This document shows positions 12,268-23,060 of a DNA stretch of 64,000 bases, piece after piece. Both the position numbers and the translations under genes were made by a program. Origin of the DNA: Amorphophallus konjac (taxonomy: Eukaryota; Streptophyta; Magnoliopsida; Alismatales; Araceae); contig CM040118.1 of assembly GCA_022559845.1 (NCBI GenBank), positions 232,299,224-232,363,223 on the forward strand. The letters are read 5' to 3'. The notes beneath the pieces were generated by a model. That model saw nothing but the letters and a program-made list of their open reading frames with translations, searched no databases and had not been told where the DNA came from. Position 1 is the first letter of the stretch. Every line of letters starts with the position of its first letter.

Positions 12268-14240
12268 TTTCATCTTCAAAATTTAGGACAAGCGCCAAGT
12301 CACAGGGGAAGAACACCGAACCAACTGACAATGCTATCAGAGCCCCAGCACAGAAAGACCTCAATTCTCACGAAAGCTCCTATCCTGAGGGACACAACCA
12401 GACTACAATCACGAACGACACCTCGCTCCGCATGCCGCGTACACCGACCATCAGAACAGGCATACACCAAAGGACACAATCCGGCATCACCTCAGTCACA
12501 ACAAAACCAATCATGGCACCGTTGCCACCATCTCGCTCACCGAGGAGACAGTCCTCGTCATGAGAAACAACTACCGATCCATCCTATGGTCGGCGGATAA
12601 AACACACATCAGCTTCATAGCCAGCTGACAAGTCCATGCCCCTATTCAAGGGAACAACTAATACAGAGCCTCCACCAGCTCAACGGGCACGATCCAACTC
12701 ACAACAGGCCATCTGCTGACTCGCACACAGACCGATATCACTTCTCGAGCTGCACTCCTCTCGGACACCGCATCCGATCTTGATCATCGCGCCAACTCAA
12801 CCCTCGTAGAGGAGCACGATGAAACCAATGACAAGACTCAGGAGTCTTCAGTCATCACCTCACTCAACACAGACTTACAGGGGAACCATCCCATGCTGGT
12901 CACCAAACTAGGGATAACCACTCCAACGCCAACGTCCCATCAAGGACCTCCAACCACAGGCGTCACTCTTTCTTCCTATCTCATCGAATCCTATCTCAAC
13001 TTAATCAAACCAAGTGGACACCTGCCAATCCCGATTCTGCCCTTACCATAGAGCCACGGGACACCACCGGGACAATTCATGGCACACGTCTCTAGGGGAG
13101 GAAAGTGCCATCCAATCCGGATGCACAACGCAAGACGACGAACCTTAACCAAACATAATCTCTCCAACCAAGGGAGAAACCAACACTCCTCTGACCAACA
13201 GAAAAACTCCACCCCCGACCTGATCTTGAATCTTGCACATGCTGGGAACAGCACCTTCCAGCACCGAGCAACCCATCACTTCCATCAGGTCAGCGCCTCC
13301 GACACACTCAGCAAGTGTCACGCCAGACCACGATCACAGTATCTCTCGATGCACCACCACTGCAATTCCTCGAACTGCAACACGCCACACCAAGAGCCGT
13401 AATCACAAACCATAATCGGCAACCGTCGACGATCATCCTCGAGTCCCAAAACCACCGAGGAACCTTCACATCTCACCTGTCGCCACACACGGCGCATCCA
13501 AGACAGTGCACAACGGCCCCAATTCCACGATCTGGGCCAGAAGCCAAGCCACTGCCGCACAGTCTCGAACCGAATCCAGGGTTACCATAACCCATTCGCA
13601 CTTAAAAGCGCAGGAGCAAGAACTTACTGGGACACCACAGCCCAATCCTGTCTCAAAATCCGCAAGAATAACTGGGACCGACACGTCATTTCTGACGTCA
13701 CAGAGCACGACAAGAACATTAGGCTCGATGAAATGGCAACTCACCGAGAAGATCTTCAGCTCACCCGAGCACACTTCTCGATCAGAGCACCCGCTCTGCC
13801 ACCTCAAACCACAACCTTAACACCTCAGGGGCTGGATAAATCTCAAGCTGGAGTGGCCAGATTCGACAACAAGCTCCCTCAGAGCACGCTCACAGCCACT
13901 TTACCACGAGCAGTCCTCACCAGCCACCTGACCTTGCTGTAGAATCCTCGAACACAACACCACAGTAGCGCACCTGTTGGCAACCTCTGCTCAACGTAGC
14001 ACGACCGGGGTCACAACTCGTCGGGAAGAAATCTCTATAGTACCTCCCTTGGGCCTAACACCGACACTCCAACGAGAATGGCAACCGCCTTCACAGCTCC
14101 ACGCAGCGCACTCAAGCTCTCAAGCAAGAAACCAAGCGAAGAACAAACATAAAATCCTATGCCAGCTGCCGACTGTACTGGACCTTATGGACTCTGATCA
14201 CTGCAATGTTTCGAATCCCTATGTACCTCCACAACCACCA
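12268..14240 (-). other. internal region of element D, no recognisable genes
   Basis: About 2 kb between PPT and PBS. Only short ORFs occur on either strand and none resembles gag, protease, RT or integrase. It is best described as a LARD-like internal domain that must have used proteins from another element. Confidence 0.65.
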
Positions 14241-14251
14241 CTCTGATACCA
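14241..14251 (-). other. primer binding site of element D (tRNA-iMet)
   Basis: The minus strand reads TGGTATCAGAG, complementary to the 3' end of initiator tRNA-Met, two bases from the end of the 5' LTR. This fixes the orientation of D as minus. Confidence 0.9.
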
Positions 14252-15589
14252 GCTTTAACGACCCAAGATCCAGATACCGGGAAGAACCTGATACCATTCG
14301 AATCTTAGCCCGCCGCCCACGAGCCGGAGAGCTCGGAAGGGCTAAAAGGAGTGTGGAGGTACAAAGAAATAGGAAATAAAGTAGGACAATTCAACAATTA
14401 ACAGAAATAAATAAATAACTACAACAATAGAGTCTAGTCAAATAGAAAGTATAGTCAAAAGTAGTAAAGCGTACCACATGCCAAGTGAACACTCGGCCCG
14501 ACGAGCTGACAGCTAAAGACCTCCGAACAACACCCTCACAACTCGAGGAAGAACCGTCGCACCTGAAAAGCAGGGGTGAGCCTCCTGTCACTGGCTCAGT
14601 AGGGGTCCCGCGGAACCCCAACCGAGAAATAACTGTAGTAACGGAAAGGAAATCAACAACAACTACAGCAGGAACAGCGAATCGGTGGCCGGTCAAAACT
14701 TGACACTACAGCTACTCCTATTGTACCGTCAACAGAAAGAGAAAGCCCGATCTCACAATCGGGAACCAGACCACTCTAACACCAGACCTACCGAGGAAAC
14801 ACTCACGGCAACCCTGCCGCAGAAGTCTGCCTACACGACCAACCGAGACCGTAGTCCCACACTGGCACGGCGAAGCCTCGGTAATCCCTACTGAGCACCC
14901 CTGGCCACCACCTCGGAAAGCACGTTGGAACGGTCCAGAAAGTACGTCTCGCAGATGGGAAATGGAACTCGAAAATAGGAGAGTCACGTCTCACGTGACA
15001 GGAGTACATGCCCACCAGAAGCAAGGTTGAATGCGTCCACTGATGACATAGATCGTGCCTCAAGTGTCCCCCTCGACCCCTAGTGGAATGGGGACACCGT
15101 ACTAGTAACCACAGAACAAGAACTAGCTGGGGTCGCGCTCGTCAGCACGGGTCCAACTACCCCCAACCACGTGTGCACACACAGACCATGTGTCCTAGGT
15201 CTGGCCCACTGACTGGTTTTCCCCTCAACCGGACTCTGGCATCAAGACATGGGGTCCGACGGTAATCAGCCTAAAAACTGACTCTCGGGGTAGCCTCGCC
15301 ACCACTCCCTGGTGGGACCACTCGCGAGTCGGAAGGCTACGACTAGTGGGGAGTCACTGATGTGACCACTCTCCGAGGAGACACTCCGAGAACCACACAC
15401 GCACCCTACGCGAAAGTCGAGAAGAACCAAGTGGCGCCGAGCCACTAGACTCTAGACAGTCCTCTAGACTCACTAAATCTAATGGTCTTTGAGTCACAAG
15501 ACTCGGGGTCAAGACTGTTGTATGCAACGGCACATTGCCGTTAATCTAGCCTAATCCCTAGGTATAAATCCACGGTAGCACAAATACCG

Positions 15590-15862
15590 AGGTAGCTCAT
15601 GAGCCGCCAAGACCATCCCCTCAAAAGGGAACTCAAGAGACCTCCAGCCCCAGGCTGGGTGATTGGACTCACAGTCCAAGGCCACACACATGGCCCACGT
15701 GGAAAGCACAGAAGCATGATTCCTAATGTAGCTCACAAGTCGCCACGCCGATTCCCATCCTAAGGAAAAGTGAGAAACCTCCAGCTCTAGGCTGGGTAAC
15801 TGGACTTGCAGTCCAAGGCCATACACTTGGCCCACTCGGGAACCATCTTCCAGATAAACCCA
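15590..15862. repeat. two tandem copies of a 136-bp unit in LTR D
   Basis: GTAGCTCATGAGCCGCC at 15592 recurs as GTAGCTCACAAGTCGCC at 15728, and the following CTGGGT(G/A)A(T/C)TGGACT segment also repeats. The left LTR begins inside this repeat, so unequal exchange within it may have helped truncate it. Confidence 0.75.
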
Positions 15863-16059
15863 CGACATGTGGGGAAACCCCACCGCACGCACACCGATAC
15901 ACGGTGACTCAGTCAAGCGTAACACAAAAGCCCAGGACACATGGGGTCACCAGACCCCTGAACACATGGGCATGCTAACCGAGGTAACATGGTACCTCAT
16001 GATACCCTAGAAACATGGACACGGAACTCACGAGGTGTCCGAGACACTTACGAGGCCGA

Positions 16060-16740
16060 AGGTCGACCATTGGGTCACAACCGGGTCGACCGGAGACCAA
16101 CACAACGCTAAACGACACCAAAACCAATAGGCGGCCTCCCCGGACCGTCTAAGGCAAAGGTTGTCAAGCCGGGACCGCTAGGAGAATAAAATGGTCTCAC
16201 ACGGGCCGCAACTCCCAGAACTTAACGGTCTCATGCCAGACCGTTCAATGAATAGGACGGTCTGCCATTCGACCGCCCAAAGTAGAAGCGGCCTCATCCA
16301 GACCGCAAAGAAATGGGATGTCAAACAGGGTTGAACGGTCACTCCCAGATCGTTCAAATCGGAGAAACGATCACCCTAGGACCGCAACCAGAAACGAGGC
16401 AGTCATCCTGTGACCGCAAACCAAAATGGCCTTGTTCAACGAGCAAACGCATCCTCGGGGGTCACACTGACCCTCAGAGGAAAACGGTCTGGCCCTGGCC
16501 GCTTCACAGTGCCAGGCGGCCCACGCCAGACCGCTGAACTCGTCAGGCGGTCTATCGTGCGACCGTTTAGCCAACCGACATATGGGGCAAGCGTCGGCTA
16601 GACCATGACCGCCCAGCCAACGAAACAGTCTGCCTTAGATCGCTAAGGTGGACATAGCAGTCTATCGTAGGACCGCTGCCCCAAAACACGGTGAGATAGG
16701 CAAGTAACGGTCTAACTGGGGACCGCTTCACCTACAAGCG
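16060..16740. promoter_or_regulatory. CGGTC-N7/8-GACCG palindrome array in LTR D (right)
   Basis: This is the counterpart of the array at 10740-11420, with the same order of units. Several half-sites differ between the two copies at CpG-containing positions (CGGTC to CAGTC, GACCG to GATCG), while spacers are similar. Confidence 0.85.
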
Positions 16741-17571
16741 GCTCCTGTTAAGACCATTTTTAAGCTGAAAAACTGAGAACGGCGTGAATCGTGGAAAACT
16801 CCGTTACACGCCCCGTTCGCGCCCGAGCGAAAGGGAAAACAAGGGGAACCTAGTCCCCAGCCTCTCTAGCACCGAGAGGACCCATTCAAACCACAAAAAT
16901 GCGGTTAAAACCTTAGATCTGGCTCACTCCCCAACAACATGGTTTTTCCCCAAAAAGCTCAAATAAGCTCGCTCGGCTCACCACGGCCTACCAAAATCAT
17001 GGGAAAGGAACTACACGAGCTGGGGGTCCATCTCCCTACCTCCACCGAAGATTTGGCGCGCCGTGGATGCCGATCTGTGAAGAAAACGCTGTGAAACCCT
17101 CGTCGGTTCACGAACTCACACCCGAGCTTCCACGCGCCACCGGCCCTCGATCCTCGACCCATCCTCGCCGTCCTCCTCGCACGCGTCACCCCGCATCGCC
17201 CCCGCCCCGGTCCGTCAGCCGCCGGAGAGGAGAGGGTGAGAGGAGAGCGTGGGAGAAGAGAGAGAGGGAGGTAGTGAGAAATGAGAGGAGAGAGAGGGAG
17301 AAAAAGGAGGTTAATATATATAGAAAAACCCAAAATTTTCATAATTTCAGAAAAATATTAAAAATTACATCCACGATCCTCAAGAAGAGTACAAGACGCT
17401 GGTCACGTCCCAGGTCGGAGAACGCCATAGGTCACCCTGCACAGTGTTCCGAAGGCACATCAGGGAAAAACACACGGAAAACACAAAACACACTGCGGGA
17501 CCCACAAAAGTGATCCGAAATCCACGGATCCTGATCCGATAAATATCTAAGAAATTCGGGGCATTAGATGC

Positions 17572-17674
17572 GTCGACCTTCTATGAGAAGTGCGTCGACC
17601 TGTCCATGGTCTCTCAGCACTATGGCTGCTAAAGTCCTGAGGCTGAGTCGACCTAGTCTGAACGTTGAGTCGAC
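17572..17674. promoter_or_regulatory. paired GTCGAC palindromes
   Basis: GTCGAC at 17572, 17594, 17647 and 17669: two pairs with 22-bp internal spacing, 75 bp apart. Flanks read GCGTCGACCT and GAGTCGACCT. They match the motif in the LTR of E 3 kb away and may be a displaced LTR piece. Confidence 0.7.
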
Positions 17675-17719
17675 TTGAAGGGAAAGTTTTGGGCTTTTGT
17701 TGGGCTGTGTGCTGGCCTT

Positions 17720-19515
17720 GACCCCTAGGTGTATCATCCTTCCGTTTGCCCTTGGGATCTACATTATTCTACTTTTTAATGGTTTTCATTTTTTCTTCTT
17801 GATTTAAATTTTTTTTTCTCTTTATCTGTTTCCTGAATGTTCATTTTTATCAATGGAATATATTTTGAGGTGCCCTATTCGGAAACAAAAGTTATAGTTT
17901 TCATACCAAATTCCTTTTTGTTTTGGGAATATACCCAAGTCCTTCTTTTCTAAAATTTCTTCTGACACTTAACACAGCATCTAAGTTTTCTTTTCCTTGA
18001 ACCATTGTTTGAAGAGAATTTTGTTTATCTTTATTTTCTTTCTGCAATTTTTCAAGATCCTTCTGAAGTTGGTATTATTAACTCCCTTGATGGCTTCACA
18101 TTTTTCAATTGCAAGTTTTGTGTCATTCTCATATTTATGCATTCTTATTTTCAATTCATCAATTACCTCTCTCAAATGTTCTTTTTCTTTTTTCAAATCC
18201 ATGATTTCAGATTTGCCTTGATCTGATTCAGCTATGGTTTTCTTCAGATTGGATATTTCCATTTCCAGGCATGCATTTTTCTTATTCAAGGGATTATCAT
18301 GCACAAATGAATTAACTTTCTTCTTAAGTGCTTTATTTTCCTTGCAAAATTCATCATATTTATCTAGCAATTGTGAATATGCATCTTCCCAATCACTAAG
18401 TGTAAAGTGTTCAAAAGGGGAAGATACCTCTTCTTGCTCGTCTCCCTTGGCCATCAGACACATTTTTCCTTCACTTTCTCCTGATGAGGCTTCTTCTTCT
18501 TCATCCTCCTCATCACTCTAGGTGCTCACCACAGTTTTGGCTTCTTGCCTTTCCACCTGGGATTTTGTTTCTTCACAGCTTCAGGGCATTCTGACTTCAC
18601 ATGCCCTGCCTTCTTGCAGTTGTAGCAGACCACTTTGTCAGATTTCTTGGTAATATCAGATTTAGATTTTAAAATTTTACTTACCTGTGGCCTCTTTTTC
18701 CTTACCCCTTACCTTCTTTCCTTAGGAATTTTCTGAATTTTCTGGTTAACATAGCAAGCTAACCCGAATCCTCCTCAGTGCTGGATGACTCACTTTCTTC
18801 TGAAGACTCCTTGCTACTCGGACTCGCCTTCAGAGCCAATGGCTTTTTCTTCCTTACATCATCCTCTTTCCTTTTCAGGTTTAATTCATAAGTCATTAAC
18901 GACCCAATCAGTTCATCCATAGACACAGTAGACAAATTACGTGAATCCTCAGTTACAGTAGCTTTTGTATGCCAAATTAAGTTAAAGATCTAAGGATTTT
19001 CCTGACAAGTTCCTGATCAATATAATTTTTCTCTAGACTTTTTAAGCTATTGGTCAATTAAGTTAGTCTGGCATACATTTCAGAAATTGATTCTTCTGGT
19101 TTCATTCTAAAAAGCTCATAATTCGAAATAAGCATATTTGCTTTGGTTTCTCTTACCTCAACTGTACCTTAGATTACCTCTAGGCGGTCCCACATTTCCT
19201 TTATTGTCGCATAAGAAGATACTCTTAAAAATTCTATAGGATGGAGAGCACATTGCATAATATTCATAGCTCCTTCGGATATGCTCCCTGGTCCATGTAT
19301 CCTCATCATCTGGGAGCTCAAATGGTCCACGGATCACCACCCTCCAGACTTCAAGGTCTTGAGCTCTTAGAAACACATGCATGCGATTTTTTCAGTAGGC
19401 ATAGTTAGTGCCATCAAAAAATGGGGGGATGTTCACCGAATACCCCTCAGCCATATAGCTTTTAGCATCCATTCCACCCAGTCTCTCTGGGTTGTTAGAC
19501 AACATCAGTGGATAG
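17720..19515 (-). pseudogene. gag: Ty1/copia gag remnant
   Basis: Reading leftwards: a start region near 19490 (NNPERLGG, then PPFFDGTNYAY), MHVFLRAQDLEVWRVV and GPFELPDDEDTWT (19382-19290), a frameshift near 19200, gag helices, a CCHC zinc knuckle (CYNCKKAGHVKSEC, about 18630-18590), an acidic Ser-rich stretch, a coiled coil (18463-17981) and a C-terminal part containing GLGYIPKTKRN. This is the normal layout of a plant copia gag up to the region before integrase. At least three stops or frameshifts break it. No protease or pol follows. Confidence 0.85.
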
Positions 19516-19520
19516 CCTTG

Positions 19521-19531
19521 CTCTAATACCA
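19521..19531 (-). other. primer binding site of element E (tRNA-iMet)
   Basis: The minus strand reads TGGTATTAGAG, one change from the iMet complement, two bases from the LTR end TCTACA. This sets the orientation and the LTR boundary at 19534. Confidence 0.85.
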
Positions 19532-19874
19532 CGTGTAGAGTGTGGAATGGCTGATCTTGAGGGGGGGTGAATAGATTTGGCCCTCTTTCACTTTAAAACA
19601 TTAAATCAAATGACAGAATTAAATGGCTAAGCTATGCTATCAGTCTAGTGCATATGGTAGCAATGATACGTAGTCTAATCAGCCTATGCATGCATCTAGC
19701 GCCAGAGAGATAATCACAAGAAGAACAATCAACCACACAGAGACAGGAGATTTTTAGGTGGCTCGGTCTTGATCCCAAGACCTACGTCCACCCCCCAATT
19801 AACCAAGTGGGGCTTCACTAGTGCACCGCACTACAACCGGGATCACACCCCAATATGAATCCATTGACTTACAT

Positions 19875-20050
19875 CTTGACTGAGAGGTCCTCCCTCTCAC
19901 ACACCCGCTGACAAACAGCTTGACTGAGAGGTCCTCCCTCTCACACACCCGCTGACACATAGCTTAACTGAGAGGTCCTCCCTCTCACAAACCCGCTGAC
20001 ACATAGCTTAACTGAGAGGTTCTCCCTCTCACAAACCCGCTGACACACAG
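19875..20050. repeat. 44-bp tandem repeat, four copies
   Basis: Units start at 19875, 19919, 19963 and 20007, each beginning CTT(G/A)ACTGAGAGG and ending near CCCGCTGACA. Copies differ by a few bases. The block lies near the PBS side of the LTR. Confidence 0.92.
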
Positions 20051-20772
20051 CTTGAGGCCTTCCGCCCAAAACACCCAGTTCTGAGCGCACACAGCTCGAA
20101 CTAATCCCTACTCTTCAGAGTAGTTTCCCAATACATTGAAGAATGGAAGAAACGAAGAAAACATGGAATCAAACAGAATGAACACAGATCGATATTAATA
20201 AGATTCTCCAAAGGCAACAGAAGCTCGATCTGTGGTGAGGTCGGTCCGATGCAGCCTAGACAGCCACGATCACTGCAATGAGGCTTCAGATTCCTTAGTG
20301 CAGCTCCTCCCAGCCTCAAAAAAACTTTAGATCTTTACGGATGCTCAGATGGCTGGCGTAGCAGGAAGCAGTGGAGACGGAGTCCAGTACTCCCATTCTT
20401 CTCCTGCACAGCAACAACGACTAAGGAAGCTCAGTAAACCATGGAATCTGCAAAGAGGAAGACGAACTCATGAAGACTCTCTCTCTTTCTCTCTGTTCCT
20501 CTCTGTTCCTCTTTTGCAAGCCAGAGTAGCCCCTTCTTCATTGCTCTCTATTAATTATTCTCTTCGATCATGATCCACTTATATTTCTTTTGAGCAGAGG
20601 ATATTCCTTGGGGCCTACAAGATCAGGTTGGTTGTAGTGGAGAATAATTTACCTTCAAAAAGTACCTTCTAGAACGTGAATTCCTCGTGCACCAACTCCC
20701 TAATGATTGGACCTTGGTTCATGTGCCAAGGTGGGACCCCCCACTTACTCAGACTCTCACCGTATGGGGTGT

Positions 20773-21301
20773 GTCGACGCACTGAACTTCATTGCGTCAA
20801 CTCAGTCTTCTTGTTGCCTAAGTACTGGCTAGATGGCTTTGTTGTGTCGATGTCACAGCTCCATTGCGTCAACTTAGCCTTCATTCAGTTTAAAGGGTAT
20901 GCACTATTTGTTCCAAGGTGCATCGACTCAGCCTTCATATCGCCTGGAGGACATATCCTCTAGATCTTCTCCTATTCTTCTGCTACGTCGACGCTCTGGA
21001 ACTCTGCGTCTACTCATCCTTCATATCTGCTTGGATGACCGTCCCACTGAAGTTAAGGATTTCTCTTCAGCTGCGTCGACTCATTGAGTACACTGAGTCG
21101 ACTGACTTTTTTTCAGTCAACTGATTTTTTTGTCTTCTATCAACTCACACTCTGCTATTGTTGTTATTGCATGCTATTGTTGTTGTTGCTGGATGCTGTT
21201 GTTGCTACTTATGCATGCTGCTACTGTTGTTGCTGCTGCTGGCCTTGTTAATGCATACTGGATCACCAGTTAGGTCGACCTACCATGAAGGTTAGGTCGA
21301 C
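20773..21301. promoter_or_regulatory. paired GTCGAC palindromes in LTR E
   Basis: Perfect GTCGAC at 20773, 20987, 21075, 21097, 21274 and 21296, with degenerate partners at 20796, 20846, 20868 and 21008. Partners within a pair start 21-23 bp apart in (20773, 20796), (20846, 20868), (20987, 21008), (21075, 21097) and (21274, 21296). The array lies about 190-720 bp upstream of the weak TATA, on the U3 side. Confidence 0.75.
21128..21245. repeat. degenerate TGT/TGC trinucleotide repeat
   Basis: Interrupted runs of TGTTGT and TGCTGC, broken by TGCATGC. A simple-sequence tract inside the copia LTR. Confidence 0.8.
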
Positions 21302-21308
21302 ACACCCT

Positions 21309-23044
21309 TGTGGATTTATTTGCTTCCTTCTTTTGTGGTTGTGATGATTGATAAAGATGATAAGCAAAAATCAATGATCTCAATCAACCTATAGACATGT
21401 GAACCATAAACCTAGGCAATTAGAACAAGCTCTAGCATGTGCAATGCTATCTCAATCGAACTAAGCTAAAGAAGGCAAAGAAAAATACACGCCGGAGCGT
21501 GGAGCAAGGAGTAAATAAAAACACACCACGTGGGTGGAACAAGCAAAGGAAATAAGAGATATGAGAGAGAAATCAATGCCCAATACTAAGGAAAGAACGT
21601 GATCGCCACTAAGGTAATAAAATAAGCCAAAGACCTGATCAATACCTTAGAAATAGGAGGATGATGCACCCGCCCACAGGAGAGAGAAACCAGTGAAATC
21701 TACAGATCTGCTTGGAGGTAATAGTCTAGACCCTGTGCGTTACAGGAGTGTGAAGGTCTTCCGATGAACCGTTAGAGAAGCTTGACACGTCTGCTGAAGA
21801 CCGTCAGAGAACCTGCAGCAACAACTTGTGAATTCTTTGAACTCCAAACCTTCCAGCCGGCCAGAAAGCTTGGACCTCGTCTAATGAACTCTGTGAACCT
21901 GCCAAAGAACGTGAAACACCAGAAAATAACCCCAAATTAGCCCTTTAAACAATATAGTATCAATTCTCAAAGGACTTAAGATCATGCAAAAGGAAAGGGG
22001 AATACCGTGGAGTTTTGGTTTTTTAACCCCTCTGGGCGTTTTAAAACGTGGGAAGGATGTTTAGATGATGAAAACAGTGGAGAACGTGAGAGAAAGAAGT
22101 GGGACAATGCTGTTATGAGAGGAGAAAGGGAGGAACACAACTATGCAAACTATGCACTTTAAGACCCAAAACCGAAGTACTCCCTGGACTGTGATGCTGA
22201 TGGACGTAGAAATCAGTTCCTCTTGGATGAATATGGCTCCAGAAAGCGACAGCACTTCGACGCAAACCCCATATTTCTCCCCCTTTGGCCATGAAGTTAA
22301 GGGTCCTATTTATAGGCCCTCAAAATCTCTGGTCGAGCAGAGGATAATCCAGCAAGAAAAGAGGATAACTCTTGGCAAACTCTTGAAGATAAGACTCCCA
22401 AGAGTCCATAGAATCAAACAGAAGGTCCAGAGGTTTAGATTTGGAAGAGAAATCACAAGATCAAACTCTCATCTCGACCACGGAGTAGCAGAGAAAAGAC
22501 CAGACCAACCAGGACTCTATGTTGGATGTAACGGCCACACGACAGACCGTCACAGGTATGTAACGCCCCAGGGAGAGACCGTTACACTAACCTTATCTCC
22601 AAGGAGATAAGATCAACGGGGAGAAGTTCTAAGCAGTTGGACTCTTGAATAAATGTAACGGCCATGGGAGGATGCGTTAGAGGAACGTAACGGCTGCACA
22701 ACAGACCGTTAGAATCAACGGATAGGCCAAAGATAAGGATTGAAACAAAGGCCTTAAGTCTCAGGACTCTTCAAGATGTAACGGTCCAGGGCTGATGCGT
22801 CAGAAGGATGTAACGCCCCTGGAATGGACCGTTAGAGATAATGAGGATCAAAAAAATGATATGAGCTTGCTAAGCTTCATCCAATGAAAGCGCCGAGGAA
22901 GCCAGACTCAACCAAGAGGTTAAGACCCAAGAAATAAGCCTCCAACTGATCAAGAGGACTTAATGAAGAATGAACAACTTGGAGCATCATATAGAATGAA
23001 CCAGGAGATGACCCAACTTATTAGTCATAAAACGGGTGTCAACA
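21309..23044 (-). repeat. 3' LTR of element A (1736 bp)
   Basis: Plus-strand ends are TGTGGAT and GTGTCAACA; it aligns throughout with 40008-41756. A minus-strand TATA box (TATAAATA) is at 22314-22307. U3 (23044-22315) carries three repeats of about 125 bp with phased palindromes. Confidence 0.88.
22529..22850. promoter_or_regulatory. U3 array A: three pairs of phased palindromes
   Basis: Left half-sites (TAACG) start at 22529 and 22561, 22656 and 22688, 22779 and 22811: exactly 32 bp within each pair, and 127 and 123 bp between pairs. Each site reads TAACG, a 14-bp middle, then CGT(T/C)A, with inner symmetry GGTC...GACC in the better copies. The array is about 215-540 bp upstream of the TATA box. 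Confidence 0.92.
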
Positions 23045-23060
23045 GATGCCCCTCCTTAAC
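23045..23060 (-). other. polypurine tract of element A
   Basis: The minus strand reads AAGGAGGGGCATC directly before the LTR start TGTTGACACC. The same tract precedes the LTR of B, which confirms that the LTR on its left is the 3' one. Confidence 0.88.

Larger units (their letters stand above)
10364..17568 (-). mobile_element. non-autonomous LTR retrotransposon D
   Basis: Two directly repeated blocks (10364-12247 and 15652-17568) are the matching parts of two LTRs; the right LTR extends left to 14254. On the minus strand the order is 5' LTR, PBS, about 2 kb of non-coding internal sequence, PPT, 3' LTR. The PPT context (FEDEISLGGEGCNA in translation, followed by TGTAATGCCC) is typical of Tekay/Del-like chromoviruses, but no gag or pol can be recognised. 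The 3' LTR lacks the 1.4 kb matching 14254-15651, so the left end is deleted or interrupted. Confidence 0.8.
14254..17568 (-). repeat. 5' LTR of element D (about 3.3 kb)
   Basis: On the plus strand it starts TTTAACGACCC, where the expected TG of an LTR end is altered, and ends GGGCATTAGA, where the left copy has GGGCATTACA; both termini are mutated. TATATATA is at about 17322-17314 on the minus strand. It carries a second copy of the palindrome array and a 136-bp tandem duplication. Confidence 0.75.
17569..21308 (-). mobile_element. Ty1/copia retrotransposon fragment E
   Basis: On the minus strand: LTR (21308 to 19534), PBS, broken gag up to about 17720. The integrase, RT and RNase H that should follow are missing because element D adjoins at 17568. 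The LTR end is cut at 21308 by element A. The gag and the LTR-end phrase TTGAGGGGGGTGAATAGAT are typical of Ty1/copia elements. Confidence 0.8.
19534..21308 (-). repeat. 5' LTR of element E (cut at 21308)
   Basis: It begins TGTAGAGTG on the plus strand and runs at least to 21308, where element A starts. It holds a 44-bp tandem repeat, a TGY-type microsatellite and a GTCGAC array. A weak TATA-like AAATATAAG on the minus strand is at about 20587-20578. There are no coding regions. Confidence 0.7.

Noticed and set aside
13079..13820. Plus-strand ORFs rich in His, Thr and Ser inside D
   Set aside because: Short, overlapping in three frames, no family likeness; the element is oriented minus.
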